NCBI GenBank assembly: GCA_965262595.1 | Contig: OZ253548.1 | Location: forward strand, 2,666,001-2,730,000 | Origin: CATQHB01 sp965262595 | GTDB taxonomy: Bacteria; Chloroflexota; Dehalococcoidia; Lucifugimonadales; UBA3495 | Reading direction: 5' to 3' | DNA length: 64,000 nucleotides | The notes under the pieces: model-generated | What the model was told of the DNA's origin: nothing | The model's database searches: none | What the model saw: the letters and a program-made list of their open reading frames with translations, nothing else | Part shown: positions 26,920 to 35,174 of the stretch, piece by piece | Layout: every line of letters begins with the position of its first letter | Position numbering within the stretch: position 1 is the first letter of the stretch | Translations under genes and position numbers: made by a program

Positions 26920-27447
26920 TTAGCCCCGCTTACTCTCCACCTCAGCGATCCCTTGTTCCGTCAATTCCCATATACCGTGACCGGCGTTTTTCTTGAGCAG
27001 GCCACGCTGATGAACGAGAGTGTTACGCGCCCACTGTGCGGTGTTGCGCCACCGAACATCTCCACCGCCTAGCATGATTTTATAGTCAACATCGCTGAAG
27101 AGATGCTTCATTTTCAACTCTACAATCGGCAACACTTCATTCATTCGCCCCCTCCCTCCGAGCTCGTATACTGCTTCAAGGATGGGGAACATATAGGCTT
27201 CATTGGACACCTTTTGTCCTTGTGGAAGTCTCTTGAATTTTGTAGCGTTGGCTTCGTTGGTGTCTGGGCATTGGCTTAATGAATCCTCAACCGCTGCGCT
27301 GGACTGGAGCAGAGCGGAGCAATTGCGATGCTCATCCGCCTTATCAAGGACCCTTTGCAACACATCATCAGGACTATCCTCAAGCGGAACCGCCCAAGAC
27401 TTCAGTCTCTCCCAAGTGGAGTCACCAATTCTTACTACTGGCATCAT
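26920..27447 (-). CDS. Probable DNA-binding protein with Mrr-N-like winged helix
   Basis: The 175-residue protein has an N-terminal region (PVVRIGDSTWERLKSWAVPL and on to about residue 38) resembling a short ribbon-helix-helix or SeqA-type N-terminus. A C-terminal winged-helix part (about 85-170) contains RWRNTAQWARNTLVHQRGLL and GIWELTEQGI, as in the N-terminal domain of Mrr-type restriction proteins. No nuclease domain follows. AGGAGGG precedes the ATG pair. The gene is less GC-rich than its neighbours, suggesting acquisition. A 21-base palindrome lies just upstream, fitting autoregulation. Confidence 0.7.
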   Translation of the reverse strand: MMPVVRIGDSTWERLKSWAVPLEDSPDDVLQRVLDKADEHRNCSALLQSSAAVEDSLSQCPDTNEANATKFKRLPQGQKVSNEAYMFPILEAVYELGGRGRMNEVLPIVELKMKHLFSDVDYKIMLGGGDVRWRNTAQWARNTLVHQRGLLKKNAGHGIWELTEQGIAEVESKRG

Positions 27448-27468
27448 GAATCCCTCCTAATAATATTA

Positions 27469-27489
27469 CATTGTTACACTGTAACAATG
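27469..27489. promoter_or_regulatory. Perfect 21-bp palindrome, likely operator
   Basis: The arms CATTGTTACA and TGTAACAATG flank a single C. The palindrome lies 22 bases upstream of the Mrr-N-like gene's ATG, just downstream of a TATATT-type -10 candidate (27492-27497, minus strand). A related half-site, TGTGTTACAGTAA, occurs at about 27584. It is probably bound by the gene's own product. Confidence 0.65.
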
Positions 27490-28039
27490 CGAATATAATT
27501 TGTAAAATGGTCCGGCAAAGAATTGAACAATCCCAATAAAAGCTACATCCGAATCCGATAAAACTCGCATCACAGCGTTAAATTGTGTTACAGTAAGCCG
27601 CCGTTAACCACTTGGCCGGGCAAGGTTTCTGCCTATTCCGGTACAATCCGGGCCTTTGCCGTAGGTTTTAGGTGCTCAAGTCACGGGTGCGGCGTAATTT
27701 CTACTATCCTGGAGCGATTGTTGGCTGTCGCCGGTGGAACCAACAACCTTTGGCCTAAGGTATGGTCTGACGTAATTGCCGACCGCGCGGGCGGCTGGAG
27801 CCGCTTTTTATGACCGGCCCAGCCCAGTGCCTGGCCCGCAGGCTCCCCTCGACAAATCCGCTTATGGCGGGCCGTTCCTTCGACCGGCTCAGGATAAGTG
27901 GAAACGCACCGTAGCAAGGGCTTTCGAAAGACCCGGCGTCCGCATTGACAAATTTCGACAAACTTCGTAGAATCAGAGTTAATTCACGCAAACCGCATCG
28001 ATTCATGCGGTCTTTTCACATAGTTAGGGGGTGGATGGC
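27490..28039. other. Divergent intergenic region upstream of the di-iron operon
   Basis: No gene is supported over about 550 bases. The left part is AT-rich. The right part has a TACAAT hexamer (27651-27656), a dispersed repeat copy (CCTTCGACCGGCTCAGGATA, 27877-27896) and a GGGGGTGG ribosome site before the operon's first ATG. Confidence 0.5.
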
Positions 28040-29083
28040 ATGGCCACGGTTGATAACCGGACTTCTTACTGGGAAGAGGCCAAGGCGCAGGGTTTTGACC
28101 TTTCGTGGTTGAGTAAGCTGGAAGAGAACATTGCCCGCCCGGAGGTTGACGAGGTTTCCGTCAACAACACCGGTAGAGTCGAAGGGTCGATCCCCCGGAA
28201 CAACGTAGCCCAGTTCGGGGCTTACACCTTCCGCACCAAGAGCGAAGTCTGGGCGCACAACTTGACCAAGCTCTACCAGGAGTTTATTACCCGCCAGTGG
28301 AGTTCCGCCACCGACATTCCCTGGGACACCATTGAGCCGCTGCCCGAAGACATCGAGGCCGCCGAATGCCAGTTGGCTACCTTCTTCACCCAGGTTGAGT
28401 TCGTCGCCTCCGACGTGCCCGGCAGGTTCATTTCCACCATGTCCCCCGACTATCACGAGGTCCGGTTGGCCTTGCTGGCCCAGGTGATGGACGAGTCGCG
28501 GCACCTGGACGTTTTCCGCAAGCGCGCCCTGGCTAACGGCGGCGGGCTGATGCGAATGACCGACAGTGTTAGCGACGTGGTGGGCGGCAGCACCGACAAC
28601 GCCCGGGAGTTCACCGAGTTGTCTTCCCGCCTGCACATCACCGGCGAAGGCAACGTGCTTACCCTCTTCCGGCTGGGTGAGATGATGGCGTACAACGAAG
28701 CGGAAAAGGCCATCTACCGGCGCTGCGCTCAGGATGAGGCCCGGCACGTCGCCATTGGCGTGCTGCACCTGCGCTATATGAACGAGTTCGCCCCGGAGCG
28801 GCGGGAAGAAATCGAGTGTTACCTGGACGAAGGCGAGAGCCGCCAGTCCACCGGCGCCGGCGGGGAAAACCCGGCGGGACGTAACCAGCTTACCAGCGAA
28901 GCCCTGGCGATTCTGCTGGGCGGCGGCAAGGACAAGGTGGACGAAGGACAGAACATCCTGCGGGCCATCCGGCAGCGTCAGACCAAGGAATACTTCCAGC
29001 GGCTCAAGTCCGCCGGCTTCGATGACCGGATTACCAACGGCAGAGTCAATCCCGCACTGCTTGAAGCGTACAAAGCCGCATAG
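28040..29083 (+). CDS. Ferritin-like di-iron protein, ligand-complete paralogue (alpha-like)
   Basis: The 347-residue protein is a four-helix-bundle di-iron protein. I assign the ligands as Glu120 (QVEF), Glu152 and His155 (DESRH), Glu203 (TGEGN), Glu233 and His236 (DEARH). Spacings of 32 and 30 residues between the Glu and ExxH of each half match ribonucleotide-reductase R2 and bacterial multicomponent monooxygenase alpha subunits. It may be an oxygenase or oxidase, but the substrate is unknown. The ATG at 28040 follows a GGGGGTGG site. A second, ligand-less paralogue is encoded next, and an FmdB zinc ribbon and a possible SCP2-like protein follow. I cannot place it in a named subfamily. Confidence 0.85.
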   Translation: MATVDNRTSYWEEAKAQGFDLSWLSKLEENIARPEVDEVSVNNTGRVEGSIPRNNVAQFGAYTFRTKSEVWAHNLTKLYQEFITRQWSSATDIPWDTIEPLPEDIEAAECQLATFFTQVEFVASDVPGRFISTMSPDYHEVRLALLAQVMDESRHLDVFRKRALANGGGLMRMTDSVSDVVGGSTDNAREFTELSSRLHITGEGNVLTLFRLGEMMAYNEAEKAIYRRCAQDEARHVAIGVLHLRYMNEFAPERREEIECYLDEGESRQSTGAGGENPAGRNQLTSEALAILLGGGKDKVDEGQNILRAIRQRQTKEYFQRLKSAGFDDRITNGRVNPALLEAYKAA

Positions 29084-29102
29084 CAAGAATTGGATACTCA
29101 TT

Positions 29103-29139
29103 CAAGACCTCCTTCGGGGAATCGTGGGAGGTCTTGCTT
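29103..29139 (+). terminator. Hairpin between the paired di-iron genes
   Basis: The arms CAAGACCTCC (29103-29112) and GGAGGTCTTG (29127-29136) form a 10-base stem with a 14-base loop, followed by CTTTAT. It may be a weak terminator or attenuator that lowers expression of the downstream genes relative to the first. Confidence 0.6.
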
Positions 29140-29193
29140 TATCCGGCGGTAACCGGATCAACTCCGCCCCGCCATACTCTTTCGAGGACAGTT

Positions 29194-30336
29194 ATGGCCC
29201 TTGACGAGGAACAAAAGCCGGAACCGCAGGCGGAATCGTCGCCGAGGGAGCAAACCGGCGAATCTTCCGGCGACAACGCCGCTCCCCAGCCGCAGCCGAT
29301 TAGCTCCCAACCCTTCGGCTGGATGAGCGATACCCTGGAGTGGGGTATCCGCGCCCGGCCGGGAAAGCATGGCATGACCATGCGCGACGTAAACCTGGGC
29401 AGCTACGGCGAAATCCCCGAGTCCAGTTCCGATATGAGCCGCCGTCCCCGGGGCGCATTCCCCGTCCCCGGAGTGCCCCGCACCGACCTTTATGCCCTGA
29501 ACGCCAAGGTTGACCTCTGGGCCGACAACGCCGTTGACCTGTACGAAGAGGCGATCCAAAGACGTTGGATGGCCCACGTTGATATTGCCTGGGACGAATT
29601 AACCCCGCTGCCCTACGAGGTGGAGTTGGCGATGCGGCAGCTTTGCACCGAACTGGCCCAGCAAGCCTCAATTGAAACCGACGTCATCGGCCAGTGGCTC
29701 CACCGCATGAACTACGCCTATCACGAGGTCAAGACCTTCCTGGCCAGCGAGTTGTTCGACGCCGGGCGCCACTTTTCCGCCTTCCGGCAACGGGCTTTGC
29801 ATAACGATGGGGCGCTGGGGCTGGAAAGTGCGGCTCAGTTCAACCGCCGCCTGATGGAAACCAGGGCCGGCTGGACCGAGGTAGCGCTTTTCCTCTACCT
29901 GGTCCGCGGGCCGCTAACCCTGCTCCTTTTCCGTTATGGCGAGGCGTATGCCACCCGTAACGCCGAGAAGTACCTGTTCCGGCGCTGCCTGGAAGACAAG
30001 GCCCGCCACATTGCCTACGGCATGACGCACTTGAAGTACGCCGTGGATAACCGGGAACCCGCTTTTGCCCTGGGCCTGACTAACCTGATGCGCGGCGTGG
30101 AGCGCGACCTGGTCCAGGACCTGAACGACCCGGTAATCTGGGAAGCCCTGGCTATTTTCATCGGCGGAGGCGTCGCCAACATATCGGCGGGCATGGCGGT
30201 AGTGCAGGATCTCCAGCAAAGGTATATTGAGCAATATCTGCGCCGGATGAAATGGGTTGGTATTAACCGGACCGAAGCAAACCTGGCCCCGGAACTGGCT
30301 GCTTACCTGCGTCGGGAAGCAGCCGGCCCGGCATGA
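29194..30336 (+). CDS. Ferritin-like paralogue lacking the metal-binding glutamates (beta-like)
   Basis: The 380-residue protein aligns along its core with the preceding gene product: shared blocks include DIxWDxxxPLP, YHEV, FRxGE and RRC.xD.ARH. At the metal site all four Glu are replaced (Ala158, Ala190, Gly239, Lys269) while both His are kept (193, 272), with the same 32- and 30-residue spacings. It therefore should not bind a normal di-iron centre. By analogy with the beta subunits of multicomponent monooxygenases it is probably a structural partner. An N-terminal extension of about 85 polar residues (Pro/Gln/Glu-rich) is absent from the first protein. GAGGA precedes the ATG at 29194. Confidence 0.83.
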   Translation: MALDEEQKPEPQAESSPREQTGESSGDNAAPQPQPISSQPFGWMSDTLEWGIRARPGKHGMTMRDVNLGSYGEIPESSSDMSRRPRGAFPVPGVPRTDLYALNAKVDLWADNAVDLYEEAIQRRWMAHVDIAWDELTPLPYEVELAMRQLCTELAQQASIETDVIGQWLHRMNYAYHEVKTFLASELFDAGRHFSAFRQRALHNDGALGLESAAQFNRRLMETRAGWTEVALFLYLVRGPLTLLLFRYGEAYATRNAEKYLFRRCLEDKARHIAYGMTHLKYAVDNREPAFALGLTNLMRGVERDLVQDLNDPVIWEALAIFIGGGVANISAGMAVVQDLQQRYIEQYLRRMKWVGINRTEANLAPELAAYLRREAAGPA

Positions 30337-30355
30337 GGACTACTGAGGACTAATC

Positions 30356-30664
30356 GTGCCCATCTACGAATACCGCTGCCACGACTGCGGGAGCGTCAAT
30401 AGCGTGTTCCTGCGCACCATGAACTCCCCCGATCCGACGAATTGCTCTTCCTGTGAGAGCGGCGTGTTGCATCGGATTATCTCGCGGGTGGCTTACCTCC
30501 GGTCCGAGTCCGACAAGCTGGAACAGCTCGACCCGAAGTACTTCAAGATGGTGGACCAGGCGCTGGCCAACGCCCCGGCCAACTCCGACCCGGACTTCCA
30601 TATGAACAAAATGGTCCCCTTCAGCCAGGCTAAAGAAAGGGGCGAGCCTTATTTCAAGGAGTAA
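30356..30664 (+). CDS. FmdB-family zinc-ribbon protein
   Basis: The 102-residue protein begins MPIYEYRCHDCG, the signature of FmdB-family zinc ribbons, with Cys8, Cys11, Cys30 and Cys33 as the zinc ligands. The ribbon is followed by a 50-residue tail without a known motif. FmdB proteins are often near oxidoreductase or amidase operons and may regulate them. The GTG at 30356 is preceded by GAGGAC. It follows the second ferritin-like gene by 19 bases, so it is probably co-transcribed. Confidence 0.88.
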   Translation: MPIYEYRCHDCGSVNSVFLRTMNSPDPTNCSSCESGVLHRIISRVAYLRSESDKLEQLDPKYFKMVDQALANAPANSDPDFHMNKMVPFSQAKERGEPYFKE

Positions 30665-30733
30665 CCGTCATTGCCATTATCCAGGGCGGGTTAACGACCC
30701 CGCCACTTTCGACCAAATACCAGGAGGCATCAG

Positions 30734-31186
30734 ATGAGCGCGCACGGGACGGCGGGCATCGTTTTTCCATCGGTTGAGTGGTTCCAGGCGCTTCAGAGAT
30801 TGGTCAACGATGACCCGGAATTTCGCCGCCTGGGCACCGTTGACGCGACTATGGGCGTGAAGGTGGGAGATAAGGTCTTTATAATCGTTTTCGAGGCCTA
30901 CGAATGCACCGAGGTGAAAGAGGGCACCGAATACGACCTGATCGATGCCGACTTCTTCCTGGAAATGACCGTTGAGTTGTGGCGCGACCTGGCGGCCAAC
31001 ATCAGGGAAAACAACGGCGCCGACCTGAGTCATACCCTGAATACCCTGGATTTAATGATTCCGGGCGGCATCTCCGACAACGCTACCGGCGACCAACTGC
31101 GGGCCGACATCTTTTTCCGGGTTAACCAGAGCTTGCAGCACTTCTTCGACAGCTCCGCCAAGCTGGAGACAGTCTTCGAGTCCTAA
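30734..31186 (+). CDS. Hypothetical protein, possibly SCP2 sterol-carrier-like
   Basis: The 150-residue protein has a hydrophobic-amphipathic alternation (MGVKVGDKVFIIVFEAYEC, DADFFLEMTVELWRDLAANI) like the SCP2 lipid-binding fold, but the match is by pattern only. AGGAGG lies six bases before the ATG. As the last gene of the ferritin-like operon it may present a hydrophobic substrate to the di-iron pair, which is inference. No cysteine-rich or catalytic motif is visible. Confidence 0.6.
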   Translation: MSAHGTAGIVFPSVEWFQALQRLVNDDPEFRRLGTVDATMGVKVGDKVFIIVFEAYECTEVKEGTEYDLIDADFFLEMTVELWRDLAANIRENNGADLSHTLNTLDLMIPGGISDNATGDQLRADIFFRVNQSLQHFFDSSAKLETVFES

Positions 31187-31344
31187 TACCGGTTCCCCGT
31201 CCCGCTCCCTGGAACCGGAAAACGAACCGGAACTGAACGAACCGGACCCGGACGTTGCCCTGGGCCTGGAATCGTGACCCAAGAGTCCGCGCCATGCCTG
31301 TTCCGCCCCGTCCTCTCTAAACCGATGCGCCCGGCGCCGGCAAG

Positions 31345-32133
31345 CTAATCTCCTTCGCCCACCACCGGGTTTTGCAGCGTGCCGATGCCCGGTATTTCTA
31401 TTTCCACCACGTCTCCCGGGTGCAACTGCTCTACCGAGCCGGGGGCGCCGGTCAGTATCAGGTCGCCGGGGCGCAGGGTCACAAATGCGCTGATGCCGCT
31501 GACCGTGGTGAAGCAGTCATAAATCATCCCCGAAGTGCTGCCCCGGTCGTGTTCCTGCCCGTTCAGGCGGGTGATGATATCCAGGTTGTGGGGGTCAACC
31601 TCCGTCTCAATCCAGGGGCCGACCGGACCGAAGGTGTCGCACATCTTGCGCCGCCAGTTGGACAAGTCGCTGGACCAGGAACCCTCGCCACTCACATCGT
31701 TGGCGCAGGTATAGCCCAAGATAAAGTCGGGCGCCTGCTCCGGCGTAATCCGCCGCGCCGGTTTGCCGATGACAATCACCAACTCGCCCTCGTAATGTAC
31801 GTAATCGGCTTCCGGCGGCAGGACGATGGACTCGCCGGGGCCGATGATGCAATGCGCCCCTTTCTGCCAGGGCCGGAAGACGGCCGAGTCCCGTTGGATG
31901 CGTTCGGCGTCCAGGGCATTTTCCTGGTGGGCGATGTGGGCGGCATAGTTGAGGCCAACCGCCCAAAAGCTGGTGGGACGAGTCGGCGGCAGCAGCTTTA
32001 CCTGCTCCAGGGGATAGGCGGCGTCGGAAACCGTATAGTCTCCGAAAATGCTGCCCTGAATTACCCGCACCCGGTCATCTTCTACCAGTCCGTAGCTTTC
32101 CCAGGCGCCAACGCTGAATCTGGCGAGTTTCAT
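31345..32133 (-). CDS. Fumarylacetoacetate hydrolase family protein
   Basis: The 262-residue protein has the FAH-fold core: FWAVGLNYAAHI, DYVHYEGELVIVIGKPARRI with the metal-binding Glu pair, and FILGYTCANDVSG with the Asp ligand. Such proteins act as hydratases, decarboxylases or hydrolases on 2-keto acids in aromatic degradation. The substrate here is unknown. GAGGGG is seven bases before the ATG. A RidA-family gene lies upstream on the same strand. Confidence 0.92.
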   Translation of the reverse strand: MKLARFSVGAWESYGLVEDDRVRVIQGSIFGDYTVSDAAYPLEQVKLLPPTRPTSFWAVGLNYAAHIAHQENALDAERIQRDSAVFRPWQKGAHCIIGPGESIVLPPEADYVHYEGELVIVIGKPARRITPEQAPDFILGYTCANDVSGEGSWSSDLSNWRRKMCDTFGPVGPWIETEVDPHNLDIITRLNGQEHDRGSTSGMIYDCFTTVSGISAFVTLRPGDLILTGAPGSVEQLHPGDVVEIEIPGIGTLQNPVVGEGD

Positions 32134-32197
32134 TTCAATACCCCTCTTTTAGCGCTGTGGATTTTCCGTTCTCCGTGGCCGGTTAACTCGGTCGGGA

Positions 32198-32587
32198 CTA
32201 AGTGGGAATATGCACCACCGCCTCTACTTCCACCAGGAACTCCGGTCGCACCAGACCGGCCACTATTACCGTGGAACTGGCCGGAGGACTGGTGGGAAAG
32301 GTTGCGGAACGCACCTGGCTGAAGGCTGGATAGTCATCAAGGTTGATCAGGAAAGTGGTTATTTTTACCACGTCCTGCAGCGTCGCGCCGGCAGCCTGAA
32401 CGATGGTTTGGATTCGGGACATTACCTGCCGGGTCTGGGCGGCGCAGTCGCCGACTCCCACCGTATTTCCGTTGCCGTCCTGGGCCACCTGGCCGGATAC
32501 AAACAGAAACTCGCCGACGCGCACTGCGGGAGAAAAGGCCGGGTTGGCCCCGATTCCTTCGGGTACAATGGTCACTCGATCCGCCAT
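32198..32587 (-). CDS. RidA/YjgF-family protein
   Basis: The 129-residue protein has the RidA pattern: FSPAVRVGEFLFVSGQVAQD, ASSTVIVAGLVRPEFLVEVEAVVHIP and the helix QTRQVMSRIQTIVQAAGATLQDVVKIT. RidA proteins hydrolyse reactive imines made by PLP enzymes; this one has Arg-less variation in the C-terminal strand (GLVRPEFLVEVE keeps the Arg). The start is ATG 32587 with GGGAGG seven bases upstream. It lies close to the FAH gene and may be co-transcribed with it. Confidence 0.88.
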   Translation of the reverse strand: MADRVTIVPEGIGANPAFSPAVRVGEFLFVSGQVAQDGNGNTVGVGDCAAQTRQVMSRIQTIVQAAGATLQDVVKITTFLINLDDYPAFSQVRSATFPTSPPASSTVIVAGLVRPEFLVEVEAVVHIPT

Positions 32588-32877
32588 TGGAGTACCTCCC
32601 TTGGTTGAATTCGGATTTAGAGCCTGGATTGCTCCGGTAAAGCTAACTTTCAGGTTCGACGCCGGGCCTCTCGAAAGTCCTGGTTCAGGTGTACCCCCGG
32701 TCATCCTGAGCTTGTGGTTCGACAGCCCCACCACGAACGGATTCCCCTGGATAGTCGGGGGGCCGGTCACACCCCCGCTTGTCCTGAGCTTGTCGAAGGA
32801 AAGGCCAACAACAAGCGCACTTCCCCGGATAATCCCCGAATAATCCCCGGATAATCGAGGAACCCCGGTGAGGCCGC
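32588..32877. other. Repeat-bearing gap
   Basis: Two copies of the dispersed repeat core are present: TCATCCTGAGCTTGTGGTTC (32701-32720) and TGTCCTGAGCTTGTCGAAGG (32780-32799). The rest is leader and spacer. No gene is supported. Confidence 0.5.
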
Positions 32878-33645
32878 CTAAAGTCCCACGAACTCCCGGA
32901 CGGCCGAGAAATACTCGTTAATCCCCCGGTAGAGCAGGTCGTTGTGCCCCGCTTCCGGGATGGTCAGCAGCCGCTTTTCGGCCGACGGAAACTCCTGGAA
33001 CATAGCCACCGCTTGCTCTACCGGCGCCAGGGTGTCCTGCTCTCCGTGAATCACCAACGCCGGCAGGCCGATGGAACGCACCTTTTCCCGGTAGGCTGCT
33101 TCCATTTTCGCCGCGTCCTCCGGGGGCAGCCCGTAACAGAACTGACCCAAATTGGGCCGGCCGCTTTCCAGGATTAGGCCCTTGAGCGCCCCGTCCGGGG
33201 CATTGGCCGCCAGCTCAAAGGCCGGATGGCGTCCCATAGAGCGCCCCATAACGAACACATCGCCGGTGTAACCGCCCGCCGCCAGAATCCGGCCCAATTC
33301 CTCCCGCACCCGGTGGGCGTCGGACAGCATGGCGGTGAAAGTGGGCAACCCGCCGCTCTGGCCGTACCCGCGATAGTCGGCCACGAAAAAGCTGATGCCT
33401 ACCTGGTTATAGATGGGCGCGATGTTATCGTAGTCGGCTGCCGTCTCGCCGTTGCCGTAGAAGAACAGTACCGTTGGCGCGGCAGTACTGACCGGAAAGA
33501 ACCGGCAGGACAGGGTTATGTCCTCGGCGACCGAAACCGCGAAGTCCTCCGCCCCTTCCGGCGGGGCCGTTCGGTTGCGCCGGGGGTAGAAGGAGTTCAT
33601 CGATATTTCGGGTCGGTCCAGGGCTGAATAATCGGTTGAAGCCAT
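32878..33645 (-). CDS. Alpha/beta-hydrolase
   Basis: The 255-residue protein has a nucleophile elbow in VMGRSMGRHP (GxSxG) and a C-terminal His in GHNDLL; VLFFYGNGETAADY forms the oxyanion part. It resembles esterase or lipase-type hydrolases of the DUF1100/BAAT-like class, but I cannot fix the substrate. GGAGGAG with a five-base spacer precedes the ATG. No signal peptide, so probably cytoplasmic. Confidence 0.85.
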   Translation of the reverse strand: MASTDYSALDRPEISMNSFYPRRNRTAPPEGAEDFAVSVAEDITLSCRFFPVSTAAPTVLFFYGNGETAADYDNIAPIYNQVGISFFVADYRGYGQSGGLPTFTAMLSDAHRVREELGRILAAGGYTGDVFVMGRSMGRHPAFELAANAPDGALKGLILESGRPNLGQFCYGLPPEDAAKMEAAYREKVRSIGLPALVIHGEQDTLAPVEQAVAMFQEFPSAEKRLLTIPEAGHNDLLYRGINEYFSAVREFVGL

Positions 33646-33793
33646 CGGCGCTCCTCCTGTTAGTATCGCCCGGCCTGCGGGGTAACGCGAATCGTAACTG
33701 TGATATTAACGGCGCCGGCGCTGGTACCGGTGATGGTAATGGCACGGGCAATGCCGCTGGCACGGGCAATGTTACGGTTAGGCCCTCAGCCGG

Positions 33794-34723
33794 CTAGTCC
33801 ACCTCACCATTGGCCCAGGCCTTGATCAAATGGTGCGCGATGGCGACCGGTCCGGGCACCCGCAGCTTTTCGCTATTGCCCTCCATTGCCAGCAAAACCT
33901 CCGACCGGTCAAACCACTGCACGTCGGTCATCTCTTCATTATCCATCGCAATCTCGGTAGTTGCGGCGTGGGCGTGGCAGCCAATCATCAGCGACGACGG
34001 GAAGGGCCACGGCTGAGACGAATGGTAACGGACGTTCTTGACGCGGAGGCCGGCTTCCTCCATCACCTCGCGGGCCACGGCTTCCTCAATGGATTCGCCC
34101 TGGTCAACGAAACCCGCCAGGGCCGAATACCGGTTCATCGCGGCCAACCGGCCCCGGGACTGGCCCAGCAGGCAGCGGTCGCCGTCGGAAACCACCATGA
34201 TTATCACCGGGTCAACCCGGGGGAAATGCTCCGCCCGGCACTCGGGGCACTCCCGTTTCTGTCCGCCCCGCCGGATGACCGTCGGATGTCCGCAGACCGA
34301 GCAAAACCCGTGGCGGTTATGCCAGTTAATCTGCGCCCGGCCCTGGGCCATGATTCCCGCGTCCGGCCCGCTGAGCAGACTTTCCGCGGCGTTCCGAGCC
34401 TCTTCAAAGCGATAACCTTCCAGTAGTTCCAACGCGGCGGCGGCATCATCTTTGGCCAAATCGATTACGAAGTAGGCGGTACCCTCCAGCAGCCCCAGGA
34501 AAAAGGGGGCGGCGGCGGTTCCCTGGGCTTCGAGCGTAGCCCAGCTCAGCCAACCCAAACGGGCCTCGTCCCTGGTGGTTAACAGGACTTCCGGCCCGCG
34601 CATTGGCAGAAACCGGCTGGACGGGTCCCGGGCGGTGTCGCTAATCCAGGCTTCGTCCCGGCGTTCCACCTCACCCCGGTTCAGTGGATTGCCGGCAAAA
34701 ATATGCGGTTGCTTAATCTCCAT
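33794..34723 (-). CDS. nudC: NAD(+) diphosphatase NudC
   Basis: The protein has the zinc ribbon CSVCGHP...CPEC, then a Nudix box GFVDQGESIEEAVAREVMEE (GX5EX7REUXEEXGU), preceded by the SALAGF segment and followed by SSQPWPFPSSLM, the hallmark of NudC-type NADH pyrophosphatases and NAD-cap decappers. I start at ATG 34723 (309 residues); an upstream ATG at 34735 lies too close to AAGGAG, and a TTG at 34726 is possible. Confidence 0.92.
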   Translation of the reverse strand: MEIKQPHIFAGNPLNRGEVERRDEAWISDTARDPSSRFLPMRGPEVLLTTRDEARLGWLSWATLEAQGTAAAPFFLGLLEGTAYFVIDLAKDDAAAALELLEGYRFEEARNAAESLLSGPDAGIMAQGRAQINWHNRHGFCSVCGHPTVIRRGGQKRECPECRAEHFPRVDPVIIMVVSDGDRCLLGQSRGRLAAMNRYSALAGFVDQGESIEEAVAREVMEEAGLRVKNVRYHSSQPWPFPSSLMIGCHAHAATTEIAMDNEEMTDVQWFDRSEVLLAMEGNSEKLRVPGPVAIAHHLIKAWANGEVD

Positions 34724-35174
34724 CAATGGCAGCATCTCCTTACCAAAGCGTAAATAGCGTAAATATAGTAGAGCAATTAAACAACGTCTGCCGGGGAAAG
34801 GCAAATGCCCGGGGCCGGGGCCGGTTACGGGCTGGGTTGAGAGGAGTGGTTTAACAGCGGTGGTTGCGGAACTCGCTACTCTCCGTCGGGTGTGAGTTGC
34901 TCCGACTTCCCGGGGAATTGCTTCTGTGGAGAAGATATTACCGGCGCTAATCCGGACCGCTGACTTGCGGAGCGGAATGAGACGCTCGCCGGCATAACCG
35001 GCTCGGCAGCCATATTCAGCCAAGGTCAGAATATTCGCCTGGCCACCACCGGGCCAGGTTCGTCACCAACCCCGCTCCCCGCGGCTACCCTATCTGGTAC
35101 AATACTCCCACCAAACCACCAAATCACCATATCACCAAACCCGCGCTTTCCCGGCGCGCTTGAAGGAGGCCGTT
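34724..35174. other. Divergent spacer between nudC and capA
   Basis: No gene. An AT-rich segment (34740-34785) next to nudC probably holds its promoter. An extended -10 box, TGGTACAAT (35095-35103), faces capA. Confidence 0.5.
35095..35103 (+). promoter_or_regulatory. Extended -10 promoter of capA
   Basis: TGGTACAAT combines the TGn extension with a TACAAT hexamer. No -35 box stands out. Transcription would start near 35110, about 65 bases before the capA ATG. Confidence 0.5.
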
